Assembly (NCBI GenBank): GCA_030760725.1
Contig: JASWHV010000002.1
Span: 61,249,900-61,313,899 of the forward strand
Source: Neostapfia colusana
Taxonomy: Eukaryota; Streptophyta; Magnoliopsida; Poales; Poaceae
DNA: 64,000 bases
Reading direction: 5' to 3'
Part shown: positions 33,433 through 44,650 of the stretch, piece by piece
Layout of the letters: every line of letters starts with the position of its first letter
How positions within the stretch are numbered: the first letter of the stretch is position 1
Program-made: the position numbers and the translations under genes
The notes under the pieces: generated by a model
What the model saw: the letters and a program-made list of their open reading frames with translations, nothing else
What the model was told of the DNA's origin: nothing
The model's database searches: none

Positions 33433-36400
33433 TGACACGACCCCATTGGTCCTGTCGAGCCAGGATCACGCTGAGGGGTGCTGCGTTGCACAGCACCGTA
33501 TAACACACGTCAAAGATGCAAAGCGGAAGCGGAAGTTTTATTACATAAACAAGTTTATGAACATGTTTACATCAAAATAAGTTCAGTCTACACTCGCGGG
33601 CGTAGACTAAGCATCAAGTGCACGTTCAGCCCTCGAACGTGTCCTTGCTAGCACACACGCACACTAACTCTGCGGCGTGCACGACTCCCACTCGACGGGG
33701 TTCCCCTCCTGGGGTTCCGTCTCCTCTTCGGGAGTCCCTTCCTCATAGAACCCTGCAAAAGCTTCAAACACAAGAAGTGAGCACGAAGGCTCAGCAAGTC
33801 TGACCCGTCTCACCTAAACATGGAACTTCTACATGAGGGTAATGGGTTGCATGAGGTAAAAATCATTTGCAAGGACTCGCCTAATTAGTAGAACCTTACT
33901 TTCAAGTTTTAGCAGCAGGTTGTGGAGAACCTTACGCTAAGGCACATGAGAGAGCCGCAATCAAACAAGAAACGCATTTCTCTCATGTACTTTGCCCAAA
34001 GTTGAAAATAACTTTAATTAGCTCTAAGCTACAGCATATCATTAACAATCAATGTCCAGCTTTCAATCAGCAACATTTTAACATGTGACTAGCCTGTTCT
34101 TTCTACGTCACGGTACAGTGAACAAGTGGTACTCACTGACCGCGAGGTACGGCGATTATAATCGATTTACACCTGCAGGGTTACCCGAACAACCCGTCAC
34201 GTACGCCCGTACTCGATGTTGCCTGCAACAACCATCACGGACGCCGTACGCGACTACCTTTCACCCGTTAGCCAAATATTGAACCGGTCCCATCGTCCCG
34301 AGCAAGAGGTCTCTGCACGCGCATCTCCGTGCCGCCAGCCGATTTATACCTCGAGCTCTCAACCTACCCTCTGAACGACGGGCAATGCCTCAATACCCAG
34401 CTACCCGAGTTACATCAGTTTCCCGGTTCCCATATAGCCGGTAGGTCTTCGGTACTGTTCTAGCTTGTTCAACAGGCCCGCACATGGCTCGGTCCTCAAT
34501 CGACACAAGCGGAGCTACAGCACACAGGCCCCAAAGTCCTGCTGCCCTTACTCTCCGCTCGGTCTCATTTTCTTGCCATGTGTATCATGTGCTATCTCTA
34601 CCCGAGCAATGTGCCTCTAGCCTATTCTCGCGAGTAGTTCCAACTACTCGACTTGTACCGAATCCTACTCTATCCTAGCAATGCAGTAGCTAACGGGGTT
34701 TGCAATCCTAAACCCAACCCATGGTTTTCTTGGCTATGCAGTGGGGTTTCCAAACAAGACTCTAATGCACAGAATAAAGGAAACAAATATGTGCTCAAAA
34801 CAATAAAAATTTGTAAAATGGTTAATGCAAACCGGAGCTTGCCTTGCTTCTCTTGGTCGTAGGCTAGCTGTTCCTCCGGAGTAACGAAGTCTAGGACTTC
34901 GGGTTCCTCCTCGACCTTAGCGACTACATGATATAAGAAATATATGTATTAATTTAAATGCATTTGTATTAACTTTGAAGTTGTGAAGTCTATAACCTTT
35001 GCTAGACAGACCTAAGGACTGTGAAACTTTTACTGTGGCTTGGTTACAACCTAAACAGGGACTTGGTCAAGTTTTAGTTGCAGCAAAGCTCAATTGAGCC
35101 CTCCACAATTAATTATGCCCTTGACCTTAATTAAAGGCTTTTAGGGTGTTCTAAGGATTTTCATGAAACAAACTATGACTTTCTGAAAACTAGATTTTCA
35201 GAGGGTTCTAATGGAGTTGGTCTCACTTAATTTGGAAGTCTCTAACTAAAGATATGAGCTAAACAATTTCAGAGAAAATTCTGAAAATGTTTCTGAACAT
35301 TTTCTATTTTCTATGGAACAGTTTCACTAATCACACCATTAGGTGGGTTAAATGAGCTCAAATGGATCTGAAATTTTTATGGTAGTTCAAGGATAGTCTG
35401 TTGAACATCTCAGCAAAATTTCAGGATTTTCCTCCAAAGGATTCTCCAGTTAAAATTCCTAACAGTTTAAAATTTAAGGAATTAATTCTGGAGAAATAAG
35501 GAATTTCATGAAGTGAAACTTGATTTTCTGGAAAGTACTCAGAGAGCTGAATCCAGCAAAATTTGGTTCACTCAATTTGGAGCTTTCTAGCCAAAGTTAT
35601 AAGGATTTGAAGTTTGAAGAAAATCTGAAAATCGGGGAAAAGTTTAAACTCGCGCGTGGGCCCAGGGGACACGCGTCGCACGCCTAGGCGATGGCACATC
35701 GCGGCCCACAAGGATTTTGCGCGCCAGCACACCCGATCCTGGCCGCAGCCGGATCCCGATTCAAAATATCGGCCGCTGACAGCTGGGGTCCACCCCCTTC
35801 TTCAACCTCGCGACACCCGCGCCCCGCCGCCGAGGGATCTCGCCGGAGAGCTTGCCGCCGGCCGCTGTACAGCTCCAAACTTCTCGATCCTGGCCGCCCC
35901 TGCCTACTTTTACTCGGGGAACAGGATCCGAGGGTCAGCTGCTCATGACAACGGCCGGAGCATGGTCGGTGACGAGCCGCCACCTCGGAATGACTTCGGC
36001 CATGTCGGCTGACTTCTCTAGCACCTCAGCTACTTGGGAAATCGGTCGGGGAGCATCAGTGGACCTCAGAGAAGGTCGACATGAGCTCGAGGCAGCTCGG
36101 GGAAGGCCCGAAATAGGTCCTCACCGTGCGCCCGATGCCGCCCGTTCGTTCCGCCATTAGTAGACCTTAAATTACGCCGGGCACAGAGGTTCTCCGGCCC
36201 AGAGTTGTGAAGACAACTTGTGCGTTACCGTGTCTAGCTCGTGTGAGAGCGGCCTGAGGCCCTCTAATCCTTTCTAGAGCACGAATTAAACAGAATCGTA
36301 CCCGAAGGTCGTTCTGCACACAGAAAGGGGAAAAGTGGAAATTCGCCGCCTGTGAGCAACCACTCGAGCTGTGGCTCGGGGATGAGCAGCACCAGTCACC

Positions 36401-37150
36401 CGCGCGTCCAAGGGTGCCTTGGCTCGGGCATGACAACGCCCTGGTTGGGCTGTCCACGAGAGCCCGAGGTGCTGCGGCTCGACGACCCGAGTGAAAAAGT
36501 CTCAGTCGGTTTGATCTGATCAGTGGCTGACATGTGGGTCCCACCTCCAGTTTTAACCTCTGAAATTTACTCCTAATCACTGTTGTAAACAGTGAGCCCA
36601 TACTACCCTTGGCAATTCAAATTATTCACCCATGAGCCATTTGAATTGATCAAAGTTCAAATGAGGTTTGGTTTGAATGAATTTCAGCACAAGTTCAGTT
36701 TGAAATTCAAATAAAGTTTGAATTTCTCCCACTTAGCTCATGTCAAGATCAACTCCAAATGGAGTGAAAATTGGTGTGTGAGCTCACAAAAATGTGCTGA
36801 GTACGAATATGCCCCCCACTTTTAAATTCATTGGATAAAAACAGTTTGAATTTGAATATGGCTTCAAACTGCCCTCTTCCTAACTATACCCAAACTGACC
36901 TCAAAAAGGTTTTGAATTTGGGTGAAACTTGGCATGGACATCCTTAGTAAAGTGTAGGAGTTTTCATATGTCCAGCCCATCTATATCACATGTGGGAAAT
37001 ACCACTTTTGCAATGTGTAAGTTTGTTCTCTAATGAGCATGTTGATAATTGTTACTTGCTCTTCATTTGTGTTCATCATTCTTCCTCAAATGAGGTGTGT
37101 GGTGTGGTGATGAACACTGCAAATGTGTGTCAAAAACTGAGGCCCTTACA
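33433..37150 (-). repeat. Element C 5' LTR (3,718 bp, 322-bp deletion)
   Basis: It has the same ends as the 3' LTR. It is collinear except for the absence of the segment equivalent to 25091-25412, joined at about 36471 with only a GC microhomology. Both LTRs should be identical at insertion, so the loss came afterwards. It lies in U3/promoter territory. Confidence 0.92.
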
Positions 37151-37155
37151 TTCTC
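37151..37155. repeat. Target site duplication of C, right (TTCTC)
   Basis: Second copy of the 5-bp duplication, identical to 22046-22050. Confidence 0.95.
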
Positions 37156-38433
37156 AGGCTAAGGGTTGTGAAGGCAACTTGTGCGCTACCAAGTTTAGTC
37201 TGTGTAGGAACAGATTGAGACTCTATACACCTTCCTAGAGCGTGAATTTGACAGAACCGCACCCGAAAGTCGGTCTGTACCGAGAAAGGGGAAAACTGGA
37301 AATTCACCGCCGGCGTTGAAGCACTCGGGCTGTGGCTCGGGGGTGAGCAGCACCGATCACCAACGTGTCCGGAGACGCCTTAGCTCGGGCGTGATAACCT
37401 CCCGGTTGGTCTGTCCACGGGAACCCAAAGCACGACGGCTTTAGGTTTCTTAATGGGACTCTCGGTATAGCTGAGATCAACCGGTTTCAGCCGAGTTCTA
37501 GCGACGGGAAAGAAGGAGGAAGGTTCCTAGTACCTTGCCGTAGCTCTGGATGAAGCAGGGTCGCTGTGATCGGGGCTCTCCGACAGTTCCGAGCGGCGGA
37601 GGGAAGAATCCGGTTCTGTGTTCTTGCGAGGGAAAACGGCGAGGGGGCTTCGGTAGAGCCGTGGGGCGCCTTAAGAAGGGCTCGGCACTGACCTGCACCC
37701 GCGCGTGGCCAAGCTGCTGGTGGCGTGGCGGCCTCCCTCGGTGGCGATCGCTGCTGAAGCCCGAAGACCCGAGTGAGAAAGTCTCAGTCGGTTGAATCAC
37801 TTCAGTGGCTGACATGTGGGTCCCACTTTCATTTTTAACCCCTGAACTTAACTCCATATCACTGTTGTAAACAGTAAGCCCTAAAATGCCCATGGTGATT
37901 TGGATTATTCACCCCTGAGCCATTTGAATCAGTTAGAATTCAAATTGGGTTTGGTTTGACTGAATTTCAGCACATGTTCAGTTTGAAATTCAAATAAAGT
38001 CTGAATTTGCTACACTTAGCTCATGTCAAGATCAACTCCAAATTGAGTGAAAATTGGTGTGTGAGCTCACAAAAATGTGCTGAGTAAGAATACGTCTCCC
38101 ACTTTTGAAGTCATGGGGTAAAAACAGTTTGAATTTGAATTTGGGTTCAAACTACCCTCTTTCATGCTATACCCAAAAGGACCTCAAAAAGGTTTTGAAT
38201 TTGGGTGAAACTTGGCATGGACATCCTTAGTAAAGTGTAGGAGTTTTCATATGTCCAGCCCATCTATATCACATGTGGGAAATACCACTTTTGCAATGTG
38301 TAAGTTTGTTCTCTAATGAGCATGTTGATAATTGTTACTTGCTCTTCATTTGTGTTCATCATTCTTCCTCAAATGAGGTGTGTGGTGTGGTGATGAACAC
38401 TGCAAATGTGTGTCAAAAACTGAGGCCCTTACA
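37156..38433 (-). repeat. Element H 3' LTR, right segment
   Basis: Continues the H LTR interrupted by C. On the minus strand it begins TGTAAGGGCC at 38433, next to H's own polypurine tract. It retains the 322-bp-type segment (GCGCCTTAAGAAGG near 37668), confirming that the C 5' LTR lost it. Confidence 0.88.
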
Positions 38434-38467
38434 TTCCTCCCCCTTAAAAGAATCTCGTCCCGAGATT
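38434..38467 (-). promoter_or_regulatory. Polypurine tract and stem-loop of H
   Basis: Nearly identical to that of C: AATCTCG-GGA-CGAGATT at 38451-38467, then CTTTTAAGGGGGAGGAA. Confidence 0.9.
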
Positions 38468-38501
38468 ATAAGGTGAAAATGAGAGAGAGGACGGTGGAAA
38501 A

Positions 38502-39081
38502 TTACCGGATATGCGACGTGAAAAAGTCGGGGTAGTTAGTGCGAAGGAATTCTTCGCTCTCCCATGTCGCTTCGTCCATGGAGTGATTACTCCATAGAAC
38601 CTTGTAGAACCACAACCTACGGTTGCGTGTGGTTCGGGCCTTTTCATCAATAATCTGCACCGGTTCCTCCCGATAGGTGAGATCCGGTTGCAGTTCTTCA
38701 ATGTCTTCCAGCTGAACGGTAGTTGATAGCTTGAGACACTTCCTCAGCTGGGAAATGTGACAGGCGTTGTGCACACCGGAAAGTGCTTCTGGTAATTTCA
38801 GCTTGTATGCTACTGATCCACATCTTTCGGTAATCTGGAATGGACCGATGAATCGGGGTGCCAACTTTCCTCTCACCCCAAATCTGTTGATGCCCTTCAT
38901 CGGAGACACACATAGGTTTATGTGATCCCCTACTTCGAACTGCAATGGGCGTCTTCTCCGGCCCGCATACTGTTTCTGACGGGATTGGGCGGCCTTTAGG
39001 TTCGCTTGAATCAGCCGAACCTTTTCCTCCGCATTATTGACAAGGTCAATCCCGAAGGTAACCCTTTTCGCTAGACTCACA
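38502..39081 (-). pseudogene. Element H pol 3' end: integrase C-terminus and chromodomain
   Basis: It reads the same protein as the end of C gag-pol, from RVTFGIDLVNNAEEKVRLIQ to the chromodomain and TSHIR stop (38502). Substitutions include HINLCVSP and HNACHISQL where C has HVYLRVSP and HAVFHISQL. An extra T near 39066 shifts the frame relative to C. Element F is inserted at 39081, and the upstream part of the same gene resumes at 53205. Inactive. Confidence 0.9.
39077..39081. repeat. Target site duplication of F, left (TCACA)
   Basis: TCACA here and at 53205-53209. Removing F and one copy restores the H integrase sequence equivalent to C at about 26730-26745. Confidence 0.95.
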
Positions 39082-42000
39082 TGTAAAAGTCCCAAAAATG
39101 TGTATGAATAAAAACTATGGTTTGAGTTCATATGTGTGGCAATGATAGGAAAAAAAAAGGGACTTGCTAAAACTTTTCTTCATGCAAAGTAATACATGGA
39201 TGAACATCCAACATGAGGTTCACCTTTTTACTTAAAAGGGTTGGACCAATAAGGAGTTAAATACCTCTTTGCATGGGAGTTTAAAATTCAGATTTGAAAA
39301 TTCAAAGTTCACACATATGGTGACCTAAAAACTTTGAATTAACATGCAGCCATATAGTTAAGTTTTTAGGGAAAAGGTTATCACCAACTTTTCAATTGTA
39401 GGGTGGGCTCAAAAAGGAGTTAAAGAGGATAATTTGCAAACTTAAACCAAATTCAAGATTTAGTCTTGCAAATTCAAACTGAATTTGAAGAATTCAAATT
39501 CTAGCCCACCTTTTTAAAATTTAGCATTTTGGGGAGTGAAAAGATCAGCTTAAACAGATATTTGGGAGGTACATGTGGAGTGGGACCCACATGTCATTGA
39601 GCTAAAAGAGGAAACTTAATCACTAAGTTTTGCTCTCGGTGGGAACTTTTCCCGAGCAGCTTGCGAGCGCCACCGAGCAGCTTGCCGGTGACAGCTCCTG
39701 CTGCCGGCCTCCACGCGTTGGCGCCCCAGGGCGGGTTCTCACCGCTTCAGCAACGTTATCTCCCCCTCCTCGGACCAAGCCAACAGCAGTTGCTCCTCTC
39801 CTCACGATCAGCAGGGCGCTGTTTTTTCTTCACCGGCGCTGCTCCATTGCCCCTGTCTCCCGGCCAGTCCAGCGCCTCTCCGGCAGGCTCAAGAAGTCAC
39901 AGAGGTGCGCCAGGAGGTACTGATCATCATCCCGTCGTCCTCTTGCCCTCCCCCGACGCCGGCTCGCCGGAATTCCAGTTTTGGCACCGGTGCACGTGTA
40001 GAACAGCATGTGTGTAATTCGGGAAATTCTCCCAAACCGATTGATCACACCTCCCACAATTCAAACCACAGCAACTAGATGCCCTAGCGCCCTCCCACGC
40101 CGAAAACCAAAGGAAACCGACCCTCCTGTGCCCCGGGCGACGAGAAATCGTCGCCGGCGGCCAAAACTGCCATGGTCCACGGTGAGGACTAGGTTGCAGC
40201 CACTTTCTGCATGATCTGATCCACGTTCCGTGTTCCTAGAACCATAGGGATGCTGTAGGACATCATAGCTCGCCGGGAGATGCCTTGGACACGCGGGAAC
40301 GCGTCCATGTCGAGCTCCCGAGCCGCCCCACCGGTGCCGACCCACCTGCAGCCATTTTCATGCGGGAAAACCTTGCCCGGCAGCTGCGCCACGTTCCCAG
40401 GAGCATGTAGGGCGAAACCGGAGCTCATTTGGTGGAGAAATGAGGGAGAACGAGCCATGCCAAGTTTCTGCTGGTGTGCACCGCGGGCTCTGGCGGGAGG
40501 TTGAAGAAGCATCTGACCCGTGGGCCCCACGCGCGACTGTGCTGTTTAAAATCAAACAGAGAGTTGTGCAAACTTGTAAAATGCATAACTTGGTGTAGGA
40601 AGCTCCAAAAATAGTGAGATAAATTTTGTTGGATTCCTTAAAGGGAGTACTATCCAGAGGTACAACCCAATTTGTATGAAACGAATTATTTAATTCTGGA
40701 AAATTCTTGGAAGGTTTTCTGAAAAAGAATTATAGAGGGAGTTTGGTTTATCCAAAAATACCCAAATTTTGCCAGAATATTCTTTAGCATATTGTTGACC
40801 TCATAGCAAATTATCAGCTCATTTGAAGATCATTTGAGTAGGGATTTGCTAAAAACAATCTGCTGTGTTCATAAGAGTCCAGAAACATTTTCAGAAAATG
40901 TTTCCCACTTCAAAAATCTGTTCTGAGCAATCCATAGCTCCAAAAATCATAGGAAAATTTAGGCAAGCTCTATGGGACATACTTGGAATTGTAGTTCACT
41001 TAGTTGGGCATGAAAATGCACATTACTACAGAATTAATTCTATTGAGTACAAATGCTTAAAGAATTGTTCTGGGAGAACTACCCAAGTAAAAGGGCTGAA
41101 TTTTGGACCAGATGACTCTCATGTGATCAAAAACTCACATGTAAATTATCAGCCCAATATAAGTCCTGGAACTCCCTGTTCTTATTCTCCATACTTATGT
41201 ATAAGGGAAAAATACATAAGGGGTATGGTGAGAATTATGGAGGACACAAGTTGACTCCACATTAGCTGCAAGTTGGCAAGCTAAATCCTTAGGTAGTATA
41301 GAACCTGCTGTAAAAGTTTTGAGGCCATTGGAGTTCTTGTTCTTCAGTTGCACTCAAATCCTTTCAGTTTGTCTATTATGTTCATTAGAGAAAAGGGTTA
41401 GTGTATAGCTAAGGGCCTTAAGGTCAAATTAGTTTAATTCTGTTCTTTGCACGACAGAGGCAAACCAAGCCATGCTTGGCTTTTCCACACAACCTCTGTT
41501 CTTAAGAAAGTAATTCTATAACTTCTTTCCATTACATTCCATGAAACATATGCATATGCATTTCAATAGGAACCACAACGAAGGGGACTCAAAGGAGTGA
41601 TTCATCAAAGTGGATCAAGCTCCGGAGAGTCAAGGGTGGATCTGCAAGGACACTAACTGTTATATACAACTACCCTGCAAAACAGGCAAGCTCCGGTTTG
41701 CATTTAACAGCTGTTAAGTTTTTATTTTGTATTCACCTTTGGTTAAGATTTGAACTGTGCATTAGGTCTAGTGTTTGATACTCCTCTTGCATAGCCAAAT
41801 GACCCATGGAGTATTGGGTAGGTGTCTTTCACCGTGTAGAACTGCCATGCTTAAGTACAGTTCGGTAGAAGTCGAGTGGTGAGATGCTACTCGCAGATTT
41901 AGGGACAACAGGGGCATACGGGATTGGTTCGTAATTGAATTAGCAAGTTAAAGTTGAGACCGGAAGGTTGTAGGAGCAGCAGGACATAGGGGCCTGGGTG

Positions 42001-43101
42001 CTGTAGACCTGTCCGTGTCGGTCAAGGACCGATCCGTATGCGGCCCTGTTGAACAAGTTTGAGTTGTGTACCGGACTCATGCTGGCTATATGGGACCCAG
42101 TAAACCGATGTACCTCGGGAAGCTGTCGTTGGGACTTTTCGGGTCGCCTCAGGCGGACGGCCGGTGTGCAGTATGTGGGGAATATTCTCATGACATCTCA
42201 CGTCGGAAGGTGCACCATGAGAGTAGCTACTGTGCGGGGCGACTTGATCGATTCAGCGGGGGTGAAACGGGGGAAAGGCTGCCACGTACGACGTCAGTGA
42301 TGGTTGTTGTAGGCAACGTCGAGTACGGGCGTACGTGTCGTGTAGTCCGGGTGTTATTGATTCGAATCACCGTCGCTCGCGGAATGGACCGAGCATACTT
42401 GTTCTCACAGTCGTGACGTAGTAAGAACTCGCATGAGAAAGGAACTAATCATATTGATGTGAAGTATTATACTAGTGTTGTATTGGATCTCGATGAATAG
42501 GCTAGTGCAAACTCGATTCTTTTATGCCATGAGCAATTTACATCGGGGGAAAGCGTTTCTTGTTTGATTGCGGACTCCCGATGTAGCGTGCCCAGGGTTA
42601 CTTAAAATGCTGCAATTAATACCTGAAAGTAAGGATTCACTTTTAGGCGAGTTAATTATGCTTATGCCATCCTATGTTAGGTTCATAACCTCACTTAGAG
42701 TTTCATGTTTAGGGAGACGGTTAAGTCTTGCTGAGCGTTATGCTCACGGATGCTATCCGAGTTGTTTTGCAGGTAATTGACTCGCTGATTATGAGAAGGG
42801 GTGCCGATGAGACTCGGGAACCTCCGAGTGCTTACTCTAAGAGCATCCTCGCCGCTGCAGATTGTCTTCGTGTTGCTAGTAAGAAACGTCCGCGGGCTGG
42901 ACCGTTTCTTTGTTGCTAGTTTAGATATGAGTCGTGAGAGTGATAGTCTTCCGCTGTAGTTTACTCTGATATACTTATTTGTAAAACATTCTTGTACGCT
43001 TCCGCAAACTATTTATGTAATATGATGTATGTTCATCGACCCGTGTGCTGTTGGGTGCCGCATAACACGGCACCACCCGACGAGGTCCTGTGTCCCTTAC
43101 A
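39082..43101 (+). repeat. Element F 5' LTR (4,020 bp)
   Basis: Starts TGTAAAAGTCCC, ends GTCCCTTACA. The middle is GC-rich (about 39640-40540). The 3' third is distantly related to the C LTR (shared blocks around 42000-42350). Small open frames in it are repeated identically in the 3' LTR and are not genes. Confidence 0.95.
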
Positions 43102-43103
43102 CA

Positions 43104-43116
43104 TGGTATCAGAGCC
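43104..43116 (+). promoter_or_regulatory. Primer binding site of F
   Basis: TGGTATCAGAGCC, two bases after the LTR end, complementary to initiator Met tRNA 3' end. Confidence 0.93.
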
Positions 43117-44650
43117 GCGTTGGGAACAGAGCACGGATTGAGCATCATATTATGTCAAAAACTTAGGATACGGTGAGATAACGGTACTAGGCCCACATAA
43201 GGACTACTATTAGCATATTATGAAGGTGGCAAGCTAACCTATTTGTTATGTCGGAAAATCGTGCATCTCGGGACGTTTATGTCTTGGGGGGTGCACGTAT
43301 GCGCTGTCCACCAGTGCGCACAAGCTGAAGGGTGGAGCCCCACGGGTGGCAGGTAACCCGACCCGCTCTAGTATCCTCTCCGACTCTTCATGTCGTTTGG
43401 GGTATTCGAGCAACGTCTTCCCTGGCGTGCGTGGTGCAATTTGGGAGACCCCGTCACGTGGTCAGTAACGTGAACACGTAGCTCAAGGCGTGTTTGGCTT
43501 GAGAACACCTGGGCGAGTGATGACGGCCGGGTGTACCAACTGTTATGGATACCGGGTTCGGTGTGCAGCCGAACCTGATGATTGAGTGTGTTTTATGTAG
43601 GTACTAACCACGAAAACCTTAGTACGTGTAGAACACGTTTGCGAGTGATCGTTTTAGTGCCACCTAATGATACGTATATGCCGGTGTAATCCGGTTAGGT
43701 TTTTCTTTGGTGAGGCAACGTAGTACCGTCATATGTCTTGCGGTGCATTGTCACCGTACTACACTGGATAGTATTCTTACCTATGAAGAAATCATTCATG
43801 ACTAACTTTCAAACTAAAAATGGATGTGATAAAGCACATATTAGTTACTGAACTCTTCATTTGAACTAAGTTTCAAAGAAGAGAATTACTAGGCTTCTTT
43901 TGATCTCAAAAACAGAGTGCTCTGTTCTGGCAGAAGTTTTGCCGAACTTTCACAGAGCGTAACTCTGATTAGTTTGACCCAATGGAGGTGTTTGATATGG
44001 TTCTGGAAAGTTTATTAAGTGCTCTACAACTTTTCTGTAGAACTCCAGAGCCAAATCCGACACCAACTTGATTGAACGTCCAGATGGATGCAAACTGTTC
44101 AGAAAACAGAGCAGCTGCAGACTTCTCTGGATGTTGCTGTAAATTAGCCGTCACAGTCTGTAGAAAAATTTCTAAGGGTCATATGATACACCGTTGGAAA
44201 GGTTAGGAAATTTGCAACGATTCTGTAGTTCATTGTTTGTTCAGAATTGTACCCCAGTTGTATGTAAAACTGTGATGAAAACAGCCACATACAAAGGAGG
44301 TGCTGGCAAATTTTAGCCAGAAATTCTGTCAACTTTGAACAATCCTAACTTTTGTTCCAGAAATGATCTAGGGGCATGTGAGTACTCGTTGAAAATATAC
44401 TGAAGTTAACTTTAACTTTGGTATTCAACTTGAGTTATGAAAATGCTAGTAACTGGATCAAATTCTGGGTTAAGTACTGAAAGGTCTGTTTTGTACCGAA
44501 TGAGGGACTGGATATGTTGGCTTTAGAAAGATGTGTAAACATGAAATTTTGTTATGCTTTCATAAAGTTTTAGCATGTTCATGTTTTACATACTTTCACA
44601 TACTGCTGAGATCATGTTTTGACTCCCCTCAAAAATTATCTTTGTGCAGT
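43117..44650 (+). other. Element F 5' leader
   Basis: Untranslated leader homologous to that of C (shared block around 43240-43560). It has a donor-like CAG|GTAACC at 43350-43358, about 245 nt after the primer site, and an acceptor-like ATCTTTGTGCAG at 44638-44649, one base before the gag ATG. A putative intron of about 1.3 kb would remove several upstream ATGs. No ORF0 is present. Confidence 0.5.

Larger units (their letters stand above)
22051..37150 (-). mobile_element. Element C: complete 15.1 kb Tekay-type chromovirus with ORF0
   Basis: Complete minus-strand element: 5' LTR 33433-37150, primer site 33418-33429, leader, ORF0 (31933-30989), gag-pol (30716-26160), stem-loop and polypurine tract (26125-26092), 3' LTR 22051-26091, and a 5-bp target duplication. 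It is inserted in the LTR of a relative of the same family and orientation (H). The LTRs differ by about 45 substitutions in 3.7 kb by eye (about 1.2%). At an assumed 1.3e-8 per site per year that is roughly 0.4-0.5 million years. The 5' LTR has also lost 322 bp. gag-pol is intact. ORF0 has an in-frame TGA. Confidence 0.95.

Noticed and set aside
39623..42919. Many 60-130 aa frames in the F 5' LTR, repeated at 49726-53022
   Set aside because: The identical set occurs in both LTRs; no domains and no codon bias. These are LTR sequence, not genes.
44531..44650. Upstream start giving F gag-pol 40 extra residues
   Set aside because: The extra part (Cys/Phe-rich) lies in the leader, has no equivalent in C, and ends at an acceptor-like site right before the conserved MVRTH start.
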